Source: Plasmodium coatneyi
Taxonomy: Eukaryota; Apicomplexa; Aconoidasida; Haemosporida; Plasmodiidae
DNA: 64,000 bases
Assembly (NCBI RefSeq): GCF_001680005.1
Contig: NC_033568.1
Coordinates: 744,001 to 808,000 of the forward strand
Direction: 5' to 3'
The notes under the pieces were generated by a model, which saw nothing but the letters and a program-made list of their open reading frames with translations, had not been told where the DNA came from and ran no database searches. Each line of letters opens with the position of its first letter. The first letter of the stretch is position 1. Shown one piece after another: positions 50,017 to 60,556 of the stretch. Both the position numbers and the translations under genes were made by a program.

Positions 50017-50469
50017 TAATGCATCTCATTCTCACCTACCACCCCTAACACAACCTTTCTTCCACCCTTAATATTCTTCCTTTCCCTTACCTTTTACCCC
50101 TTTTCTTAGTATAATCTTTTACCTTCTTGGATAAGTAACACCCTCTTTGGAGGAGAAGGAAAGAACTCCCCTAGGATTAATAGAAGAAGAAGATCCACTG
50201 CAAAGAGCTGGAACACATTAACGGACAACGATTCCACGATCAGCTCAACGGACGTCTCAACTGTAGCTTCAACAGTAGCGGACTCAACGGATGCATCTAC
50301 CGTATATGGTGGACCACCATCTACCCGAAGAGGAGCAAATACTAATAGAAGGCAGCCACAACAAAAGCAAAGAACACAACAACAACAGCAACAACAGACG
50401 CAGGGACGGAGGCAGAGGCAGGGGGGAAGGAACAGCGGAGGAAGGAATATTGCTTACCAAAACATGTAA
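47961..50469 (+). CDS. kir: KIR/PIR variant antigen, two-domain, Gln-rich tail
   Basis: Four exons: 47961-48008 (16 residues, donor GTATGT), 48149-48991 (acceptor CTATAG; donor GTCCGT, or GTAACA six bases on), 49159-49869 (acceptor TTGTAG, donor GTATAC) and 50110-50469 (acceptor TTCTTAG), phase 0, about 653 residues. Domain 1 has CDFLYFWIGEK at about residues 88-98, followed by an unusually long, unrecognised linker of about 80 residues. Domain 2 has CNYFYYWLGDM at about 374-384. The membrane helix is at about 511-532. The tail carries a Gln-rich run and ends IAYQNM. Its tail and the last-exon start (YNLLPSWISNT) are closest to the gene at 17316-20055, the same position in another unit. Confidence 0.87.
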
Positions 50470-51302
50470 AAACATGCAACATGGAACATTAAATGTAATG
50501 TTTGCCCCTATGGAAGGAACAATAAATAACAGCAGAGTTTATACAGTGTAAGAAGAATAGAATGGTATTTCTTCCCTCATTTCTTTTTTCTTCTTCTCAT
50601 TTTTTGTATTGTACTAAAGTGCTCACGTTCATGTGTAAAACAATATAAGCCGGGAAAAAAAAAAAAAAAGAAGCAAATATGTACGTGCATTACCTTACCA
50701 GATTGGTAAAAAAAAAAAAAAAAGAAGGAAAAATAAAAGAAAGAAAAAGTAATAATGGTGTGTATATGAATGGAGAATGGGAATGACAACGTGAGGGGTT
50801 GCGTTACCCTTATGATTATGTATACACCGATGAGCATTTACCATGTACAGGTATACTGTAACGTGGATTAGCGTGCTTTCCCTTGCGTATGCGTGCGTGT
50901 ATTGAAAGAAATGACCGTCGCCCCCCTCATAAAGGAATCATTGCAGTGGAAGAAAAAAAAAACAAGCGAGTCTGCATCTCACAGGAAAAAAAGGCCTCTT
51001 CTGAACGCACCATTAGCTGCCCTTAAAAAGGGGGGAAATATATACGTACGTGGGAAGGAGGAGGGGCATTATCAGGAAAAGAAAATAAATAATAATAAAT
51101 ATTCTCGCAACTTCTGCTACTGCCCCTTAACTTCTAAACTTCTTCAACTAATAATACATATTTCTCCTTCTTTTTCTTGCTTTGGTGGGAGTTCATCCTC
51201 CTCCTCCAAAATTGCAAGCACATAATTCGAAGTGTTTACCATGCCTTTAACGGAGATAACAGGATGAAAAGGCTACGAAACATGCCTGGGAAGCGTTCTT
51301 AC
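50470..51302. other. Extra-long convergent intergenic region
   Basis: A-run-rich at 50650-50730, then GC-richer DNA unlike the other convergent regions. No complete gene. It adjoins the PCI-like remnant and may hold its decayed 3' part. Confidence 0.4.
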
Positions 51303-52233
51303 CACCACCGAACGTGTGCTCCTGTAGCAGCGTCAAATTAAAATCCCGGAGGTTACCCCTCAAAACGGCGTCCACCACACCTTCAACACAGGTTTTCTGA
51401 ATCGTTGATTCATGTGTTACAGAGGAATACAAAATAAGAAAAAAAAAGGAAAACAACGTGACGCACACTACCAGGTTGTATCCCCCCTTTTTTCTTATCC
51501 TTCACCTCCGCGTGGTAGGATATATTTTTTTTCTTTTTTTATCCCCCCTGAATGAAGAGAATACGCTCTTTTTTCTTCTAATTCCAAATGACCCATTCTG
51601 GAAGTGGTGGAAAAAAGGAAAAGGCCGGCGTCATTTCCCACTCTATTCTCTCATGATGAAGTGTTAACACAAGGTGGGGAAAAAGAAAAAAAAGTAAAAT
51701 GTGTTCAGTGGGGAGCGTCTACGAAGGGATGCGCAATATGACTGTGCCAGGTGCGTAGGGGCCGAGTGGATGGCTTTTCGTGGGGCAACTAGGCAAGCGC
51801 GACGAGCCTTCAACTGCTTCCCAAAATGCGAAAAAACAAAAAAAGCAAAAAAAGCAAAAAAAGCAAAAAAAGCAAAAAAAGCAAAAAAAGCAAAAAAAGC
51901 AAAAACAACAAAAAGAACAGAAAAAAAAAAAAAAAAAGTCGCGCCCCTATTTTTATGCACTCGCACGTATGCCATTGCGCCTGCTCCTGCATGTTTCCCC
52001 CTGTGGAGGAGAGGCTACATTTATAAAGGGAGGCCACAACGAAGCAAAGTAGCGTAGGAAGGGGGTAACGCTTACCACATGTTCTTCTTGAGAAAGTAAA
52101 AAAAAGGGTATCGCGAAAGGGTGGTCCTCCCACCCGGAAAAAATAGAAAAAAAGAAAAAACATTCAAAAGGGGGAGCAAGCCGAATCGCGCACCCTTTCT
52201 CCAGTTGACCGCAACTTGACGGCATCTCTTGAC
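51303..52233 (-). pseudogene. Decayed fragment of a PCI-domain (PCID2/Thp1-like) gene
   Basis: Four collinear minus-strand pieces resemble the PCID2/Thp1 family in order: 52233-52162 (VKRCRQVAVNWRKGARF, then GLLPLLN, bounded by CAG and GTTTTT); about 51748-51704 (AQSYCASLRRRSPLN); about 51593-51543 (RMGHLELEEKRAYSLHS); and 51396-51303 (CVEGVVDAVLRGNLRDF, then NLTLLQEHTF, bounded by CAG and GTAAGA). The family acts in mRNA export (TREX-2). Here the N-terminal third is absent, pieces are separated by A-rich repeats and stops, and it lies between two KIR 3' ends, so it looks like a transposed, broken copy. Recognition is by motif memory, not a search. Confidence 0.45.
51828..51907. repeat. (GCAAAAAA)n microsatellite
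   Basis: About nine octamer copies, interrupting the PCI-like remnant. Confidence 0.88.
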
Positions 52234-52337
52234 CTGTAATTTTTTTTTTTTTTTTTTTTTCCGCTTTCTCTTCTTTTTTTTCCTTTTCCTTTTTCTTTTT
52301 TTTTTCTTTTCCTTCTTCTTTTTTAAAAGAAAAGAAA

Positions 52338-54764
52338 TTATCTAACATATGGGACAGAATATTCAGATGGGTCCGTTATTGAATTTGTTGTGGAACCCAC
52401 TGTTGAAGCATCTTCTGTAGAAGAATTGTCGTCGTCGTCATCATCAAACTCATTAAATTCTCTCCTAATGGTGGACCTTCTATTTCTATTTTTACTGTTC
52501 TTTCTTCCTCCTCCAAAGAAGGTGTTGCTTAAGGTGGAAAATAATGAAGTGTACTGAAGAAGAGAAGGAAGGAGGGACAAAGAAAAGGGTAAAAATATGT
52601 GTTATATACACATACATATATGCCTACATACATATGTATATGTTATATATATGTATGCACATTGTACAGTCTATTCTATATTTGTACTGCTCAAATAAGG
52701 AAGAATTAATAATAACAATAAACATCACTTTCCCTAATATTTTCACTTTACAATTATAATTATTACTTTGTACAGAAGGTAAACGATTGCTGGTAGGCCC
52801 ACAATTGGAAGTGCAGAGGAAACTGCTGCAGTAGCGGTGGTATTGCTGTTCTCCCCTGGAGTATTCGTACTTGATGCAAGTACCGATACGCTCCGTTCTT
52901 CTCTTGATAATTGAGTATCTAACGTTTCACTCGGCAATTCGCCGTCCCTTCCGGAGTTTCCACGAGGAGACAACCGGGGACCCTTAAGAGCGAGTTCATT
53001 TTCCGTTTCACTCACATCCTCCACCACTTCTTCGTCGTCTTCATCATCTTCATCCTCAACCACTTCTTCCATTTCGTCCTCTTCCTCATTGCACGTTAAT
53101 TCTGGTATGTTTTTCGTTTTCCCTTGTTTACATGCATCACCATCCCAATATTTACGTTTAAATTCAGTGCAACACTTATCACCACTATTCTCACAAAGAG
53201 TACATAACTGTTTATATGCAGCCTGAGCTTTTGTCTGCTGATCCATATATTCTGGACTAGAGGAACCTACCTTACATCCCGTGTCTTTTTGCCAAGCATT
53301 AACGTTATAGTTGTAATCAAATAATACTTTGCACTCTGGGAAAACGGTTATGCCAACATCGCTGTACAATTTATTGAATTCATCCTTACATTGGTCACTC
53401 GCCAGTTGACTGTAAATTTCCTTCATGGCATCAATAAAATTACTGTCCGTACTCAATTTCTCCCTCACTTTATCTCCTAACCAGTAATAAAAAAAATAAC
53501 AAGGTGTATTATCATCGGATTCTTCTTTCCTTAATTCACACGCATAACAATAGGCGTCCATAATTTCATTGGCAGAAATGCCATTTCCTGTGTGCGTATT
53601 TAGTACTGTCTCTAAACGATCCCCCTTCTTCTTGCAGCATTCATGTTCTCCTTCCTCCATACCACACCCCATGCTTTGTTCCAGCAGCTGGTACATGAAT
53701 TTGGAGGGTAGTGAAACTGAGTCAATCCCATCCTAAAAGTGTAAAATTAGAAAATAATGGAACATGTATAAATGGGTGTTTATATGCACCCTCTCACTCT
53801 TCTTCATTATATGATGGGCAGGAGTGTTACACATATGTAGGATGTTACATGTGTGTGTGTACACACTACTGTGTTAGTCACCCATAAATGATAGGAGGTT
53901 AAGCATTCATACTCCCGCTGATGTCTTCACTGATGGAATTTCCGCCTCCTGCATTGTAGCACACTCCAACTCCGAAGGCTTCTGCATACTGGCACTTTTG
54001 TCCTCTTTCTTAAACTCAGTACAATATGAATTAGTAGCGTCGAACCCACCACAAATACGTCCCACTTCTTCATATGCTTTCTTAGCTTCGTCCAATTTTC
54101 CCTTTAACTTTGGACATAAGGTAGATTTACTATGTCCAGGTTTCTCCTCCAGTTTAATATAGTCGTAGTAGTAGTCGTATAGTACTTTTGCATGGTCGAA
54201 GAGGCCTTCGCTAATGTCGTCGTATGTATAATTGCAACTCCATTCAGACTGAAATACCTGAAGTGCACTACAGACGACGGAGATAGCACTGGAAAAACTG
54301 GAATCACCGATTTTTCCTTTTATTTGTTCACCAATCCAATAATACAAAAAATTACAACGTTGATAATAATGATCATTGCCATTTTTCTCCATGTTTAATG
54401 CATAACAGAACGTATTTACAATTTTGTCGGCATAGTCCCCATTATTCTTCTGTAACCAACCTAATACTATTCTTAATTCATCCTTTATTTTCTGATTCAT
54501 ATTTGGTCTTCCCTGAGGGACAGTACACTCCTCCTCCTTCTCCTTAAATTTAGCATATATTTGTTCTGAGGGTAATGTAATTGTATCCCCCTCCTGCTAA
54601 AGATATGAATGTGATAGAGTGTGCAGTATACGGACTAGTGTTCCCACATATGTACATTCTTTCCCATATTATTATTATTTCATTGCGCGTATAAATAGTG
54701 TTGCATTTATAACATTTATTCCCCCAAAAAAATATAAAGTAACCTGTGCTGATGGTGGTGCCAT
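52338..54764 (-). CDS. kir: KIR/PIR variant antigen, two-domain, EYSVPYVR-class
   Basis: Four exons: 54764-54744 (MAPPSAQ, donor GTTACT), 54596-53913 (acceptor CTTTAG, donor GTATGA), 53732-52767 (acceptor TTTTAG, donor GTAATA) and 52553-52338 (acceptor CTTCAG), phase 0, 628 residues. Domain 1 has CNFLYYWIGEQ at about residues 88-98. Domain 2 has YCYAC, then CYFFYYWLGDK at about 313-323. A strongly acidic Glu/Asp run lies at about 450-476, the membrane helix at about 534-555, and the tail ends EYSVPYVR. It is the closest full-length relative of the gene at 6723-9254 and shares its domain order and splice sites. Confidence 0.9.
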
Positions 54765-56034
54765 TTCTTTTCTTTTCCTAAAGGTATGATTCTTCTTCTT
54801 CTTCTTTTGTATGTATATATAAAACAAACAAAGGAACAAACAAAGAACAACACATACACGTACCAAACAAATGGACAAACACACAAACGAACAAACACAC
54901 TCTTCGGCGTTAAGTGGGGGAATTCACCCCTCTCTCTATATATTTATATATATAAAACATGTGCGTCTACAGACAGCACAGCACTACCCCCCTTTTCACA
55001 CCCACCACATTCCCTTCCTACATTCCGTTCACATTCCTTACTATGTATGTGTTCCTTGAATACAGTATATGATATGATAGTTCTCTCCGTACGCAATCCT
55101 TTGACGACATTGTAGAACATTGCATTATTCTAATTTGTACAGGCACACATGCTTCCTTATTACATTGTGCAAGCATGCATGCGCTCCTTTATTATGTACA
55201 TATTAGAAGGGAAAAGGGGGCTTGCGCGCAACTGCCTTTCTTCTTTAGGCAAAAAAATTCTGGAACATGCTATTTATTCTATGTTCTATTTTGCTATTCT
55301 TAAATCGAAAGGGGGAGCGTGGGGGGGGGGGGTGGTAGGTGGGTTGTTAGATCACATATATATTATTGTGTGGTACAGTGCACAGTTCATATATTCATAT
55401 GTGCAGTTCTTATGCATATGTTCATTAGGAGCACCTTCATTCCACTTACCACCACTAACAACCTTCCATACGGGGGGTAATCTGTGTACATATTATTAGT
55501 ACTCATCAGAATAAGCTTAATTTATAGGGTGAATAAACCTACGCATGGCACACGAAGGAATGGAACTGTAATAATTGTGTATATATATGTATGTAGCAAC
55601 TGAGTAGCTCATGCATTACGCACCCCCCTTTTTATATAGTAGTGTTGTGCTTCCGTCACACTTTCTCCCATACATGGTAGGGGGGAGGGGTGCGCATACT
55701 CTTTTTTTCCGCTTATGGTTCATTCGTGGCAGTGTAATTACATTTTTATCGCCCCCCTCACATACATGGTTGCCTGGTAAATAGGGACGCCCTCCCCCTC
55801 CCTATACTTCCCTTTATCAGGCCCTAATTTATACACTACGAACAGTTCATATTAGGTGCATGCATTCTGTTCCTGGAGGACCTTTTCACCTCCTTCTATC
55901 ATCTCTCAATCCATACTATTCCTTACATGTTAATGCACCCAGTCCCTTCCTTTCTTTCTTTTCTTTCTTTCTTTCTTTCTTTTCTTTCTTTCTTTCTTTC
56001 TTTCTTTCACTTTTTCCTTCCATAATCAACTTAT
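54765..56034 (-). promoter_or_regulatory. Conserved 5' region of EYSVPYVR-class gene, copy 4
   Basis: Collinear with the three other copies, with GATAGTTCTCTCCGTACGC, the G-rich GGTGGTAGGTGGGTTGTTAG stretch, GCATTACGCACC and CGTCACACTTTCTCCCATAC. A (CTTT)n microsatellite lies at about 55955-56010. Confidence 0.55.
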
Positions 56035-56090
56035 TCCTTTTTTTTTTTTTTTTTTTTTTTTTTAATACACCCTTCGGATGTACTCCCCCC
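56035..56090. repeat. Poly(T) run plus hairpin, copy 4 (one mismatch)
   Basis: TACACCC, loop TTC, GGATGTA at 56066-56082. One stem pair is broken relative to copies 1-3. Confidence 0.65.
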
Positions 56091-57164
56091 CTGGGGCGAT
56101 GAATAAACTCCAGGCCACATTATTCGGTCATTAACCTAGAAAGGCCCAACTCCTACACCTTTAAACCCTTCATTCAAACACCCCTAACAATCATTCCTTC
56201 CACCTACAACCAACCACCTAACAACCTTCCACCTACAACCAACCACCTAACAACCCACCTACCACCACCTAACAACCTTCCACCCTACCACCACCTAACA
56301 ACCTTCCACCCTACCACCACCTAACAACCTTCCACCCTACCACCACCTAACAACCTTCCATCCTACCACCAACCACCCCTAACAACGTTCCACCCTACCA
56401 CCAACCACCCCTAACAACGTTCCACCCTACCACCAACCACCCCTAACACAACCTTCCTTCCACCACATAACAACCACCTAACCGTAACCTACCATGATAA
56501 CAACATTCCTTCCCTTAGGAAGTACCTTCCTTCCATCCATCTAACAACCTTGCTTTCACCTACCACGACCCTAACAACCCACCTACCACCTAACAACAAC
56601 CCTACTTCCACCTACCACCCCTAACAACCTAAACCCTTCCTTCTAACACCCCTAACAATCTAAACCCTTCCTTCCACCTACCGCCCCTAACAACCTTCCC
56701 TTCCACGACCCTTAACAACTTTCCTTCCATCCTAACAACCCACCTACTAACCCTAATGCCCCTTCCCTCCACCAACGACCTTCCTTCCATCCACAAACCA
56801 CCCTAACACAACCTTCAATTGACCCCCCTAACAACCTTCCCTTCCACCCACCTAACAACCTTCCGTCCACCTACCACCCATCTAACAACCCTCCCATCCT
56901 TCGACCCCTGGCTTCCTCCTTAGACATCCTTTCCTTTCCTCACTTAGACCCTCCTTTCCTTCCTTAGATCCTTCATTCTAACACGTCTAACCCTTCATTA
57001 TAAGGCCCCTACAACCCTAAAACCTTGATCATAAGTACGAAATCCTACACACACCCCTAAGTGCGAAATCCTACAGTCACCCCCCTCCTTATTCATTCAC
57101 TTTTATTTTTTTTTCATTTTTTCTTTCTCTTTTTAAGTTTTTTCCTTCTTTCGTTCTTTTTTTG
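56091..57164. repeat. Spacer minisatellites
   Basis: CACCACCTAACAACCTTCCA and CACCAACCACCCCTAACAAC units in tandem (about 56200-56460), then degenerate relatives. Two copies of the AAATCCTACACACACCCCTAA minisatellite type lie near 57030-57080. No gene is seen. Confidence 0.75.
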
Positions 57165-57650
57165 GCAATTTTTTTGACATTTCTTTTTTTTCAATTTTTT
57201 CTGTGTGACAAAATTTATATTAGGGCACTTTTTTGGGGGGGTACAACTTTTTTTCTTTTTTTTTGCAATTTTTTCTCCGTGACAAATTTATATTAGGGAA
57301 TATTTCCTTTTTTTTGGACAATTTTTTTGTGCAATTTTTTTCTGTGTAACAAATTTATATTAGGGCAATTTTTTATGGCAATTCCTTTTCTTTTGTGCAA
57401 TTTTTTTCTGTGTGACAAATTTATATTAGGGCAATTTTTTTCTTTTTTGGACATTTTTTTCTGTGCGACAAATTAATATTAGGGCAATTTTTTTCTTTTT
57501 TGGACATTTTTTTCTGTGCGACAAATTAATATTAGGGCAATTTTTTTTTTTTTTTGGACAACTTTTTTTTTGTGCAATTTTTTCTGTGTGACAAAATTTA
57601 TATTAGGGGAATTCTTTCATTTTTGTACAATTCTTTTTTACTAATGTTGT
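57165..57650 (+). repeat. A/T-rich dispersed repeat array, copy 5
   Basis: Includes a direct duplication at about 57440-57530 (TTTTTTGGACATTTTTTTCT with GTGCGACAAATTAATATTA). It lies 3' of the KIR remnant at 57721. Confidence 0.85.
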
Positions 57651-57720
57651 ACTTAAAATCGAATAAAAAGAAAGGGCAAGGACGCAGCTTTCCTCTTTCC
57701 CTTCTTCGCGGTGGTGGTGG

Positions 57721-58331
57721 TCATTCTCCTGGTCGTTCATTGTAGATGGTAGAAATGTCTGTTGAAAGGTCTGTAGAAGAGATGTCTGCTGTTGTTATAT
57801 CAAAGTCCCGTTCAATTGTTCTTTTCTTTCTGCTTCTATTATTATTCCTTCCTTTTGGTGTTTATGAATTACTTATTTTAGAAAAGAAAGGGGTATACTG
57901 AAAGAAATGAAAGGTGAAATGAAGGAAGGTGAAGATGAATGAGAAGAACAAGGATAGGAATAGATGTAAAAAATATATAACACAGTCCATTCTATGCGTT
58001 TATTTTTTTTTTAAATAAAAAGAGAGAAATATAAATAAAATGTTATCCATTATTATTTATATACTTCAAGTGCATATATCTCAGTCGTAATCATTACTAT
58101 ATATAAATAAAATGCGATAGCCGATAGTCCAACGCCTGCTACTCCCAATATGGAAGAGACAGCAGCAGCGGCCGTGGAGGTGCTCGTCTCCCCCGTCAAC
58201 TGTTCGTTGCAAATGCTGGTTTGGTCGTTAGGCAGATCAGCAACTTTAGAAAGGGAAGAAGGTGAAAGTTGAAGGACATGAGTCAGAAGCGGACGCACAG
58301 GAAGTTGGTGCCAATACGCGAGAAGAGAAAT
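57721..58331 (-). pseudogene. Broken KIR 3' remnant: membrane exon plus tail exon with premature stop
   Basis: The membrane exon (end 58098, donor GTAATG) encodes AAAAVSSILGVAGVGLSAIA, then FYLYI, with Ile where relatives have Lys. The tail exon starts at 57897 after TTTCAG as YTPFFSKISNS and meets TAA at 57864-57862. The same frame then continues for 46 codons of typical tail (RSRKKRTIERDFD and more) to TGA at 57721. No domain exon lies upstream. It therefore looks like a third-position gene reduced to its 3' end. The start of the membrane exon is not certain. Confidence 0.7.
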
Positions 58332-59483
58332 CTGACGTTAGGGTCCAGAACGAAGGCCTCCCCTCTCAAGCAGAACCAAGGAGGTAGGATGGTTTTACGA
58401 ATTCGGTATGACTGTCCCTGTATTCATATAATTAAGGAGTACAGTAACATAAAGTGGAGGTCCTGCATTTATTAATGAAGATGGGCCTAGAATGTTTATG
58501 TGAAGAATGTACAGAGAAAAGGTGTATACCTGGTGAATAGATACTGGTTCAAATAAATTAACAGGGGATATAAAAGAACTATACATGGCCATAGGGTCCA
58601 CATGATCCACCTGATCTACGTAGAACACATGAACCGTAGAATTATATATGTACATTTAACTTGAACAACACAAGCATGCAAAAAAATCGTAGTCTGCAAT
58701 TGGACAGTTCTCTGTGCTCTGCATGAGCTAAGTCTCTTATATATAGCCCATATGGATAGTACATAACTATAGAAGCCATAGTAGTATTGAAGGTTTGTCT
58801 ATACTCTCCTCTCCTGGGGCAACACCCCATGGTGGGGGAGACCCTGTCGGTGGGGAACAGCCTGATGATGGGGTCATCCCCGCTGGAGTCTTTCCCCTCT
58901 TTGATGTCCTCCCCTTTGGGGTCTCCCCTGCCGGTTGGTTGTTTCCCCCCTTAACCTTATCATATGACCCCCGCTCAAAAGTGCAAAAAAAAAAAAAAAA
59001 AAAAAGGGAAAGTTAAAAGTATGAAACGTCCATAGAACTAATCAGTGAGGGCGGAATTCCAAACTGGGGGGAAAGTGCAAATGGGGGAGAGGAGTATGTT
59101 ACATTCTTTGGTTGTATGTAAGAGGGCATATTTCATTCTTAGGAGGGCAAGGGAGGGAACTCTACATATGTGTTATGTCGTTTTTACTTTAATTCAGTTA
59201 AAAAAGTGTTTTCTCACTGTGCAAATTCCACTCTGTGTTCACACTACACATGGGGTAACATACTACAGTGACTTACAAGTTTGATGTTATTAAGGTTATG
59301 TTTGACATAATTAAGGAATACGGTATTATAAAGTGCAGAATCCCTATACTTATTCCTAATAATAAGTTGAATGTATTTTTACAAATAGTTTATGTATATA
59401 CACGGAACGTTGTGAACTATGCACATTATATTATTTGAGCATTCCTCCTTCCTCCTACATTTACTGCATATTCCTTCCTTCTT
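58332..59483. other. Gene-poor stretch with a GC-rich Pro/Gly/Thr island
   Basis: The site where domain exons of the broken gene would be expected has none. At 58800-58975 is a GC-rich block with long open frames on both strands; the minus frame is rich in Pro, Gly, Ser and Thr. No family is recognised. An A-run at 58984-59004 follows. Confidence 0.35.
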
Positions 59484-59711
59484 CCATTTATTTCGATGTT
59501 GTGACCATATCATGTTATAATAAGTGCTTATTGAGATCATAATGATGGTAACTATATATATGTAACCACTAATGTATGTTAATATGATACTTATGGAAAG
59601 AAGAAACTCCTGAGCCCACTAATTGTTACATATATATATATAGTTACCATCATTATGATCTCAATAAGCACTTATTATAACATGATATGGTCACAAAATC
59701 GAAATAAATGG
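59484..59711. repeat. Near-perfect inverted repeat (arms about 83 bp, loop 58 bp)
   Basis: Left arm 59484-59566 and right arm 59625-59711 are reverse complements from CCATTTATTTCGAT through GACCATATCATGTTATAATA and TGAGATCATAATGATGG to GTAAC. I see one mismatch and a small TA-tract length difference. It could form a long cruciform and occupies the position of the telomeric blocks in other units. Confidence 0.92.
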
Positions 59712-60556
59712 AGAAGAAGAATGTGCTCAAGTAGTGCATAACGTACAAACATTCCACATGTGTATGAATTATTTTGTAGTATACTCACCGAAACGGAAGG
59801 GAAAGAAGGAATAAGAGGAATACATTAGTATGTGTAACATAAGAAGGATCAAGTAGTAAGGAGATTAAATAGTGTAATGTATATTTTTGGAATAAATAAG
59901 CATGTAGTGTACGCATAGGAGTAGAATGGAAAAAGGTGTTATTATTATTATTGTGCAGTTATGAAAGGGGGAAGGATATATATTGCAGAATGTTAGTACA
60001 TAAATGTGCATATTGGGAAGGGGGGGAAGAATGTGCACATATACCTTGTGTAATAATAAAATGTTATACGAATAATAATAATAATTATTATTATATACAC
60101 GGTTTCAAATAGAGTGTAGTGCAGTGGAGTGTACTGTATTGTACTGTGTGTGTGTGTGTGTGGAATAAAGTGTATGCGTAAACGAATTTTGATTAATTTT
60201 TTTTTTTTACTTTTTTTCTCTTTCAGTTTGGTAATTCTATAATATTTGTACACATTCTTATGCCTCAATTCTATATACATATGATGGTTTAGAATACATA
60301 CGTATAGTGTATCATCACTTTGGGGGGCCTTACGGAATGCACATTATTGAAGAAAAAAGTAGAAATTTGATATTTATACAACTTCCAATGAATTTCTTCC
60401 CCCATCCTTCTCTTCAGAATATATACAAATGAAAAATCTCACACACACCTATATATATTTATATATTCCTTCTGCATGAATAAATAAATAGAACGAAGGA
60501 AAGGAAGGCAACTTTCTGTAGAAATCCTGTTATTTGCACAAAAATATACAATCAAA
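59712..60556 (+). promoter_or_regulatory. 5' flank of KIR gene at 60557
   Basis: A/T-rich intergenic DNA with TAA/TTA triplet runs and a short (TG)n near 60147. Presumed promoter by position. No gene is seen. Confidence 0.3.
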
